In this document: positions 58,497 through 64,000 of the stretch, piece after piece | How positions within the stretch are numbered: the stretch's first letter is position 1 | Layout of the letters: every line of letters starts with the position of its first letter | From: Aquamicrobium defluvii | GTDB lineage: Bacteria; Pseudomonadota; Alphaproteobacteria; Rhizobiales; Rhizobiaceae | Length of the DNA: 64,000 nt | Reading direction: 5' to 3' | Assembly (NCBI RefSeq): GCF_004363725.1 | Contig: NZ_SNZF01000003.1 | Span: forward strand, 62,001-126,000 | Position numbers and translations under genes: made by a program | Notes under the pieces: model-generated | The model's input: only the letters and a program-made list of their open reading frames with translations | What the model was told of the DNA's origin: nothing | Database searches by the model: none

Positions 58497-59018
58497 TTAC
58501 CCCCGGGCGAAGGCGGTGTTGAGCAGGGAAATCTGGTCGAACACCGGACTGCCGCGCTCCAGCCCCTGTGGCAGCGCATCGCCGTAGACTTCCTCGTCCA
58601 TGCGTTTGACCAGCGATTGTAGGCGCAGCGAGCGGCGCACCAGATCGACGAATTCGACCGGCAGTTCGCTCCAGCCCTCCGCGTCCTCGTGGGCGGAAAC
58701 CGTGTCGAGGCGCACCTTGGCCTTTTCCGCCGCCACCTGGTCGCGCGTCATCTCGCCGGAATTGGCGGCGCGCTGGAGCAGCAGCCATGACGCGATCTGC
58801 ATGAGCCTTGTGGTGAGCCGCATCGATTCGGCGGCATAAAGCGTTGCCGCCAGCCTGGTCAGCTTCCTGGCCTCGGTGCGCCCGCGCGAATCCAGATACT
58901 CGGCCGCCTGCTCCACCAGCCCCATGCCCTCATTGTAGAGCGGCTGGAAGGATTGCGAGAAGATGCGGCGCTCGGCCAGCCTGATCGTGTTCCCGCTTTC
59001 CTGTGAAGATCGATTCAT
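58497..59018 (-). CDS. rcdA: DUF1465 family protein, RcdA-like CtrA degradation adaptor
   Basis: A 173-aa helical protein of the DUF1465 family, to which the Caulobacter ClpXP adaptor RcdA (regulator of CtrA degradation) belongs. Recognisable stretches are RIFSQSFQPLYNEGMGLVEQAAEYLD and YAAESMRLTTRLMQIASWLLLQRA; the rest is predicted to form a three-helix bundle, and the C-terminus is disordered as in RcdA. A perfect CtrA-type site lies about 110 bp upstream of the ATG. That, with the family role, suggests a feedback loop in which CtrA controls its own turnover. Function in this organism is inferred. Confidence 0.82.
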   Translation of the reverse strand: MNRSSQESGNTIRLAERRIFSQSFQPLYNEGMGLVEQAAEYLDSRGRTEARKLTRLAATLYAAESMRLTTRLMQIASWLLLQRAANSGEMTRDQVAAEKAKVRLDTVSAHEDAEGWSELPVEFVDLVRRSLRLQSLVKRMDEEVYGDALPQGLERGSPVFDQISLLNTAFARG

Positions 59019-59129
59019 AACGCACCCTGGTCTTGCGCAGAGGCGATTCGACCCTGCGGCATGACTGCCACCCTATACGGCTTCCGCTCCGGAAAATGCG
59101 CCTCACGGCTTTTCAAGGCAAGTCTATAC

Positions 59130-59144
59130 TTAATGAAAGGTTAA
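59130..59144 (-). promoter_or_regulatory. CtrA-like box in the rcdA upstream region
   Basis: A perfect TTAA-N7-TTAA. On the minus strand TATAGA (59123-59128) begins one base after the box, so binding could compete with RNA polymerase if that is the -10, or activate if the true -10 lies further downstream. The ATG is about 110 bp away. Confidence 0.6.
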
Positions 59145-59206
59145 TATGAACAGGTTGCGTGCCCGAAACGGCACACAAATGGCTTCCATCGTGAAGCACG
59201 GCGCAT

Positions 59207-59303
59207 AAAAAAAGAGCCGCGGGTAAGGCGGCTCTCAGAAGTTAACAGGGAGGCGTCAAACAAAGTGGCTCCAACCACTCGGTAAGAATCCAGATCACTG
59301 GAT
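59207..59303 (-). ncRNA. Candidate trans-acting small RNA upstream of rcdA
   Basis: Read on the minus strand, about 97 nt fold as three hairpins: ATCCAG-4-CTGGAT (59288-59303), AGTGG-6-CCACT (59264-59279), then an unpaired stretch with CCTCCCT, complementary to ribosome-binding sites (within 59246-59254), and a perfect 8-bp terminator stem (59213-59220 with 59228-59235) followed by seven T residues. No plausible protein is encoded on either strand. This is the standard layout of Hfq-binding sRNAs in Alphaproteobacteria. It could belong to a described family; no search was made. Confidence 0.72.
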
Positions 59304-59307
59304 GCAC

Positions 59308-59342
59308 ATAGTAAACAGCTGTAAAGCTTAATGGTCGCTTAA
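59308..59342 (-). promoter_or_regulatory. Predicted CtrA-dependent promoter of the small RNA
   Basis: A perfect TTAA-N7-TTAA at 59328-59342 is followed, 14 nt later on the minus strand, by TACTAT (59308-59313). The CtrA box then covers the -35 position, as in promoters activated by CtrA, and transcription would start near 59301-59303, exactly at the first hairpin. Confidence 0.6.
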
Positions 59343-59506
59343 CGCCGCCCGTAATTTTCAGGAAAGATGCAGACGGCGGTGCGCGCACGGTCCCCAGCCC
59401 CGGCGGATCATCGGCCATGCACCACCTGTTCAATGCGGACGCTTTGCTCTATGCCGCAATGCAACCAATTTCGCCCTGCATAGGGCAGATCGAAACCGGA
59501 ATTGCC

Positions 59507-60154
59507 ATGAACCCGCAAACGCCTCCAGACCGCTGCCGCCTCGTCCTGATCGTCATGCCCGGCACCGATGCAGGCCGGCTTGCCGCGGCCCTCGAAGGCG
59601 GCGATGTCGCCTCGGTGCTCCTGCCGCAAGGCGAGACGGATGAAGCCGCCTTCCAGCGCGCCGCCGAGAAGCTGGTACCGCTGGCGCAGGGCGCGGGAGC
59701 CGCGGCAATCGTCGCCGGCGACAGCCGCGTCGCCGGGCGCGTCAAGGCCGACGGGCTCCACATCGAGGGCAGGCGCCAGGAACTGGCCGACACGATCGGA
59801 CGCGTGCAGGAACGCATGATGGTCGGCGCCGGCGGAGCCAAGACGCGCGACGACGCGCTGGAGCTTGGCGAGGAAGGACCCGACTACATGTTCTTCGGCC
59901 GTTTCGGCTACGATACCGACTCCAAGCCGCATCCGCGCAACCTCACCCTCGGCGCATGGTGGGCTCAGATGGTGCAGATCCCCTGCATCGTCATGGGCGG
60001 CTCCGATATCGCTTCGGTGGTCGACGTAGCCACGACCGGCGCGGAATTTGTGGCTCTTTCGGCTGCCATTTTCGCAGACGGCGTCGATCCGCGCGAGGCC
60101 GTTGCCCAGGCCAATGCGCTGCTCGACGCGCATGCGCCACGTTTCGAGAGCTGA
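59507..60154 (+). CDS. Degenerate thiamine-phosphate synthase-like (ThiE fold) protein
   Basis: A 215-aa TIM-barrel protein that aligns by eye with ThiE in its C-terminal half: GPDYMFFGRFGYDTDSKPHPR resembles the ADYVGFGPVFPT strand, and QIPCIVMGGSD resembles the IPVVAIGGI strand. However, the pyrimidine/pyrophosphate loops of classic ThiE (HLGQxD and GxSxH) read HIEGRRQE and GAGGAKT. It is therefore likely a diverged relative with changed or lost activity. The ATG at 59507 has only a weak GGA upstream. It is 1 bp from the Sel1 gene, so the two are co-translated. Confidence 0.72.
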   Translation: MNPQTPPDRCRLVLIVMPGTDAGRLAAALEGGDVASVLLPQGETDEAAFQRAAEKLVPLAQGAGAAAIVAGDSRVAGRVKADGLHIEGRRQELADTIGRVQERMMVGAGGAKTRDDALELGEEGPDYMFFGRFGYDTDSKPHPRNLTLGAWWAQMVQIPCIVMGGSDIASVVDVATTGAEFVALSAAIFADGVDPREAVAQANALLDAHAPRFES

Positions 60155-60155
60155 T

Positions 60156-61145
60156 ATGGCGTGGCGTCCCGGACTTGCCGTGACGTTGCTGCTGGCCGGC
60201 CTCGGCGCGGCCGGCGCGGCCGGAACCGCCGTCGATCAGGACAAGGGCGACCGCCCGCTGCCCCAGCCCGCAACGACGGAAGAACGCGCGCGCCTGCCCG
60301 ACCTCGACCCAGCCCGCTTCGGCAAGCAGATCGACGAGGCTTATGGCGCCTATCAGCGCGGGCTCTACAAGACCGCCTACAATCTGGCGCTGCCGCGCGC
60401 GCAGAATGGCGATCCCGCCGCCCAGACGCTGGTGGCCGAACTGCTGGCGCGCGGGCTCGGCGTGCCGGTGAACGCGAAGGAAGCGGCCAGATGGTATGCC
60501 GCTGCGGCCGAGCGGGGCGTTCCCGAGGCCCAGTTCCAGTACGCGCTGATGCTTCTCGACGGCAATTTCGTGCCGAAGGACGAAAAGGAAGCCCACGCGC
60601 TGATGCAGGCGGCCGCCGAAGCCGGCAATGCGCTGGCCCAGTTCAATTTCGCCCAGCTTCTGGTCAGCGAGAACCCCAACGACCTGTCGCGGGCCACGGA
60701 CTATTATGAACGGGCCGCCGAGGCCGGCATTGCCGATGCACAATATGCGCTGGCGCAGGTCTACGCCAACGGCGTGGGCGGCAGGGAGCAGGACGACGTG
60801 AAGGCGCGTGGATTGCTGGAAAAGGCCGCCCGGCAGAATTTCGACACAGCCCAGCTCGATCTCGCCCAATGGCTGATCGAGGGACGCGGCGGCGCGCGCG
60901 ACTACGAAAAAGGCTTCAACTGGATGCAGATGGCGGCGCGCGGCGGCAATGTGGCCGCGCAGAACCGGCTGGCCAAGCTCTACGTCACCGCCCTGGGCAC
61001 CGAGCCCGACCCCATCCTCGCCGCCGCATGGTATATCGTGGCGCGCCGCGCCGGCCTCATCGACCGCGAGATGGAAGACTATCTGCAGGGCCTGACCGAC
61101 CAGCAATTGCAGGAAGCGGTGCAACGGGCGAACCGCCTGCCGTAA
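60156..61145 (+). CDS. Exported Sel1/TPR-like repeat protein
   Basis: A 329-aa protein with a signal peptide (MAWRPGLAVTLLLAGLGAAGA) and about six Sel1-like repeats from residue 60 to 300, for example AAQTLVAELLARGLGVPVNAKEAARWYAAAAERG and AQYALAQVYANGVGG. Such repeats form superhelical scaffolds for protein contacts in the periplasm or outer surface. It overlaps nothing but begins 1 bp after the ThiE-like stop. Partner and pathway are unknown. Confidence 0.82.
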   Translation: MAWRPGLAVTLLLAGLGAAGAAGTAVDQDKGDRPLPQPATTEERARLPDLDPARFGKQIDEAYGAYQRGLYKTAYNLALPRAQNGDPAAQTLVAELLARGLGVPVNAKEAARWYAAAAERGVPEAQFQYALMLLDGNFVPKDEKEAHALMQAAAEAGNALAQFNFAQLLVSENPNDLSRATDYYERAAEAGIADAQYALAQVYANGVGGREQDDVKARGLLEKAARQNFDTAQLDLAQWLIEGRGGARDYEKGFNWMQMAARGGNVAAQNRLAKLYVTALGTEPDPILAAAWYIVARRAGLIDREMEDYLQGLTDQQLQEAVQRANRLP

Positions 61146-61289
61146 CATCTGCCCATGGTCATGGGTCGGAGCAGAAGCCCTGCGGCACCCCTTTCTCTTG
61201 CGTCGGGCGGCGATTTGTGGTCTTGGAAACGCCGACCTGCCCGCCCCCATCGCCGGCGCCCATTCCACAGATCCGGAGACCTTACCGAC

Positions 61290-62090
61290 ATGGCCCGCTC
61301 CGCCATAATCAACGTCATGGTTCAGGCTGCCATGAAGGCCGGCCGTTCTCTCTCGCGCGATTTCGGCGAGGTGCAGAACCTTCAGGTTTCCCTGAAGGGG
61401 CCGGGCGACTATGTCAGCCAGGCCGACCGTCGCGCCGAAGACATCGTCTATACCGAGCTTTCCAAAGCCCGCCCGGGCTATGCCTTCCTGATGGAGGAGC
61501 GCGGCGCCGTTGACGGCGCCGACGATCAGCACCGCTGGATCGTCGATCCGCTCGACGGCACCACCAATTTCCTGCACGGCATTCCTGTCTTCGCCATCTC
61601 CATCGCGCTGGAACGTCAGGGACAGCTCGTCGCCGGCGTCGTCTACAACCCGGTGATGGACGAGCTCTACACCGCCGAGCGCGGCGGCGGGGCCTTCATG
61701 AACGACCGCCGTCTGCGCGTGGCCGCCCGCACCAGGCTTTCCGACGCGGTGATCGGCTGCGGCATCCCGCATCTGGGCCGCGGCCATCACGGCAACTTCC
61801 TGGTCGAGCTGCGCAACGTCATGGGCGAGGCGGCCGGTGTGCGCCGTCTCGGCTCCGCCGCGCTCGACCTTGCCTATGTCGCCGCCGGACGCATGGACGG
61901 CTACTGGGAAACCGGGCTTTCAGCCTGGGACGTCGCAGCCGGGCTTCTGCTTGTGCGCGAGGCCGGCGGCTTCGCCTCCGAGCCCGATGGCGGCCAGGAC
62001 ATGCTCGAAAGCGGCAATGTCGTCGCCGGCAACGAGGCCATCCACCGCGCGCTGGTCAACACGCTCTCGAAACCCGTCTCATCACGCTGA
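61290..62090 (+). CDS. suhB: Inositol-1-monophosphatase family protein
   Basis: A Mg2+-dependent phosphatase of the SuhB/IMPase family, 266 aa. The metal sites are in FLMEERG (about 67-73), WIVDPLDGTTNFLHGIP (about 86-102) and AWDVAAGLLLVREAGG (about 213-228). In E. coli SuhB also affects rRNA transcription; whether that holds here is unknown. The ATG at 61290 follows GGAG. Its 3' end overlaps the convergent acyltransferase gene by 9 bp. Confidence 0.92.
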   Translation: MARSAIINVMVQAAMKAGRSLSRDFGEVQNLQVSLKGPGDYVSQADRRAEDIVYTELSKARPGYAFLMEERGAVDGADDQHRWIVDPLDGTTNFLHGIPVFAISIALERQGQLVAGVVYNPVMDELYTAERGGGAFMNDRRLRVAARTRLSDAVIGCGIPHLGRGHHGNFLVELRNVMGEAAGVRRLGSAALDLAYVAAGRMDGYWETGLSAWDVAAGLLLVREAGGFASEPDGGQDMLESGNVVAGNEAIHRALVNTLSKPVSSR

Positions 62091-63068
62091 CGCCATCAGG
62101 CGCGGCGCCTTTCGCGGCGGGCTGAACAGCCTCCGCATCGGGCCGTCCGCCAGCGCGGTCGCCAGCGCGATCAGCAGCGAAAACATGGCCAGCACCGGCA
62201 AAGGCAGCGCTGAAGGAATCAGCGCCGGCGCGCCGGAGGCGACGAAGGCCATTACCACCAGCCCATGCAGCAGGTAGACCGCCAGCGAGCGCTCGCCCAG
62301 CCAGCCGAGCAGCACCGAACCGCGCGGCACGATGGCAGCGAACCCCGCCGCCGCCGCCGCGCCGAGCAGCATCAGGCTCAGCCGCGCCAGCGCCGGATAA
62401 TTGCTGTCGGCCGCGCCGCTGGTATAATCGCGGCTGCCGGTCAGCGCCGCCGGGTTGAGCCCGAGCTTCCACCATGCCAGCACCCCGCCCACAGCGGCGC
62501 AGAACAGCAGCGCGAACCGCAGCGGATGGCGCCGCGCCATGGCCACAAGCTGCTCGCCATAGAGATGGCCAAGCACGAAGAAGGGCAGGAAATAAAGCGT
62601 GCGCGACACGCTCAGCGTATAGCCGATGCCGTCGTCATAGCCTGCCGCGACGGAAATCGCGATGGCCACGGCAAGTCCGGCCGGCGATGCGAACAGCGGC
62701 AGGAGCAGCCGCCAGAAGATCATGCTGGCGATGAACCACAGCAGCCAGTAGGGCGTGAACAGCGAATATGCGTACCAGCCCGTCAGCCTGCTCATGCCGA
62801 TATAGGCGAGCTGGAAGACGACCAGCGGCAGCACAAGCGTCCACACGATCTTGCTGTAATCGCGCCCCTCCAGCCTCTCACGGGCGAAAATGCCGGACAG
62901 GAAAGCGAACAGCGGCATATGGAAAGAATAGATGCCGACATAGATGGACTGGAGAACTGGTGAGCCTGATGACGGCTGTTCGATCATATGTCCGAAGACG
63001 ACGAGCAATATACCTGCGCCACGGAGGGCATCCAGATGGGTATTCCGGCTTGTTTTTACTGAACTCAT
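62082..63068 (-). CDS. Acyltransferase family 3 membrane protein
   Basis: A 328-aa integral membrane acyltransferase (OafA/NodX-type) with about ten helices. The opening HLDALRGAGILLVVFGHMIEQ carries the family RG and catalytic H, and further down FHMPLFAFLSGIFARE is another hallmark. Such enzymes acetylate or acylate sugars of lipopolysaccharide, exopolysaccharide or peptidoglycan. The substrate cannot be told. No glycan cluster is nearby. Confidence 0.88.
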   Translation of the reverse strand: MSSVKTSRNTHLDALRGAGILLVVFGHMIEQPSSGSPVLQSIYVGIYSFHMPLFAFLSGIFARERLEGRDYSKIVWTLVLPLVVFQLAYIGMSRLTGWYAYSLFTPYWLLWFIASMIFWRLLLPLFASPAGLAVAIAISVAAGYDDGIGYTLSVSRTLYFLPFFVLGHLYGEQLVAMARRHPLRFALLFCAAVGGVLAWWKLGLNPAALTGSRDYTSGAADSNYPALARLSLMLLGAAAAAGFAAIVPRGSVLLGWLGERSLAVYLLHGLVVMAFVASGAPALIPSALPLPVLAMFSLLIALATALADGPMRRLFSPPRKAPRLMASA

Positions 63069-63265
63069 GGGCGGCGGCGCAAACAGACGTCTTTTCTCTC
63101 GAAAGCCCCTCCCGCCATCACCGAATCGACATCTCCACTATAATTGGGAGGTGGGCGAGACTGTGGCGCTCCGGCCCTATGCCTTCATCTCGCCAGGGCG
63201 GCTTCCAATTTCACCGGAATTCCGATTAGAGTTGCCGCGACACGCGCAAACCAGATGGAAGACGC

Positions 63266-64000
63266 ATGGCCCTGCTCAGATCGTTCGGTATTGGCGGCGG
63301 CTCGGATGTGCTGAGCTACGATCCCCACAAACTCTCCAGCCCCCAGGTGTTCCTGCTCACCATGGTCATCTTCCTCGGGCTGGTGGGCTTCATCGCCATC
63401 ATCCTCAGCCGGCAGATCCAGTCGGCCTTCGTCACCAATCCCGGCCTCAACGGCCTTATCCTCGGCGTGCTGATCGTGGGCATCCTGTTGGCTTTCGCGC
63501 AGGTCGGCCGACTGTTCCGCGAGGTCCGCTGGGTGAATTCCTTCCGCGCCGGGGCCGAAACGACGGACCCCGTGCTGCTGGCGCCGATGCAGGCCATGCT
63601 CGGCCGCTCCGCCTCGATCGCCGTCTCGACCAGCTCGATGCGCACCATGCTCGATTCCATCGCCACGCGCCTCGACGAGACCCGCGACACCTCGCGCTAT
63701 CTCGTCGGCCTTCTGGTGTTCCTCGGCCTGCTCGGCACCTTCTGGGGCCTGTTGCAGACCATCGGTTCGATCAGCGAGACCATCCAGTCCCTCGACCCCG
63801 GCACCGGCGATTCGGCTTCCGTTCTGGAAGCGCTGAAGCAGGGCCTTTCGGCTCCGCTTTCGGGCATGGGCACGGCCTTCTCGTCCTCGCTGTTCGGCCT
63901 CGCCGGCTCGCTGATCCTCGGCTTCCTCGACCTTCAGGCAGGCCGCGCCCAGAACCGCTTCTACACCGAACTGGAGAACTGGCTCTCTTCGGTGACCGAT
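63266..64000 (+). CDS. ExbB/MotA-like membrane protein, truncated by the window end
   Basis: An open frame of 245 codons from ATG 63266 runs off the end. It has two N-terminal helices (about 28-48 and 60-80) and a third and fourth near 145-162 and 205-225 (YLVGLLVFLGLLGTFWGLLQTIGSI, AFSSSLFGLAGSLILGFLDLQAG), the MotA/TolQ/ExbB proton-channel pattern. It is longer than TolQ and lacks its specific motifs. In Rhizobiales such genes often precede an OmpA/MotB-type peptidoglycan-binding partner, which would lie beyond this window. No ribosome-binding site is obvious. Confidence 0.8.
   Translation, partial: MALLRSFGIGGGSDVLSYDPHKLSSPQVFLLTMVIFLGLVGFIAIILSRQIQSAFVTNPGLNGLILGVLIVGILLAFAQVGRLFREVRWVNSFRAGAETTDPVLLAPMQAMLGRSASIAVSTSSMRTMLDSIATRLDETRDTSRYLVGLLVFLGLLGTFWGLLQTIGSISETIQSLDPGTGDSASVLEALKQGLSAPLSGMGTAFSSSLFGLAGSLILGFLDLQAGRAQNRFYTELENWLSSVTD

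Noticed and set aside
59242..59433. A 63-codon minus-strand frame upstream of rcdA
   Set aside because: It lacks a ribosome-binding site, and the same bases form hairpins and an unpaired CCTCCCT followed by a T-tailed terminator, which fits a non-coding RNA better.

Overview
The window reads as chromosomal DNA of a high-GC alphaproteobacterium of the Rhizobiales, most like the Phyllobacteriaceae (Mesorhizobium and relatives). The reasons are the gene order tolQRAB-pal-cpoB-tilS-ftsH-glmM next to ybgC-ruvB-ruvA-ruvC, Rhizobiales-type small proteins (DUF1127, DUF1192, two DUF465), BioR-type biotin control, TTAA-N7-TTAA CtrA-like sites and short palindromic rhizobial repeats. I see no IS element, prophage, CRISPR array, rRNA or tRNA. 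Genes are densely packed, with many 1-10 bp overlaps.

Layout. 0.1-8.3 kb: a minus-strand operon with a benzoate/anthranilate-type CoA ligase, tryptophan 2,3-dioxygenase and a complete Liv-type ABC importer, divergent from a kynurenine formamidase-like hydrolase; this looks like tryptophan/kynurenine breakdown toward an aryl-CoA. 8.3-9.9 kb: a BigR-type sulfide/persulfide response operon. 10-18.6 kb: TrcR-like regulator, a large exported phytase-like protein, DUF1284-bioY with tandem BioR boxes and a bioR-like gene, DUF1127, quinone oxidoreductase, DUF1192, MFS, ArsR. 18.7-28.1 kb: rpmF, mtgA, ispA-like, a hybrid kinase, lytic transglycosylase, ispG, two divergent DUF465 genes, an M48 lipoprotein. 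28.3-34.5 kb: thiBPQ under a TPP riboswitch, divergent from thiamine pyrophosphokinase and an ABC-F ATPase. 34.6-43.5 kb: exporters, an anchored protein of unknown function, purA, serC-serA with a structured leader. 43.6-58.5 kb: an outer-membrane protein, glmM, ftsH, tilS, the Tol-Pal operon and the ruv genes. 58.5-64 kb: an rcdA-like gene, a candidate small RNA, a divergent ThiE-like protein, a Sel1-repeat protein, suhB, an acyltransferase and an ExbB/MotA-like gene cut by the window end.

The most interesting signal is a predicted small RNA on the minus strand at about 59207-59303. It has two 5' hairpins, an unpaired CCUCCCU and an intrinsic terminator, and its promoter carries a perfect TTAA-N7-TTAA site. 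It lies just upstream of the rcdA-like gene (regulator of CtrA degradation), which has its own perfect TTAA-N7-TTAA site. Other points: intergenic repeats that supply the stop codons of three genes (the M48 protease, ABC-F and thiP), tandem BioR boxes spaced 20 bp apart, DUF1284 coupled to bioY, and a terminator with a mutually exclusive alternative hairpin. All assignments come from reading the sequence and remembered family motifs; no database search was run.
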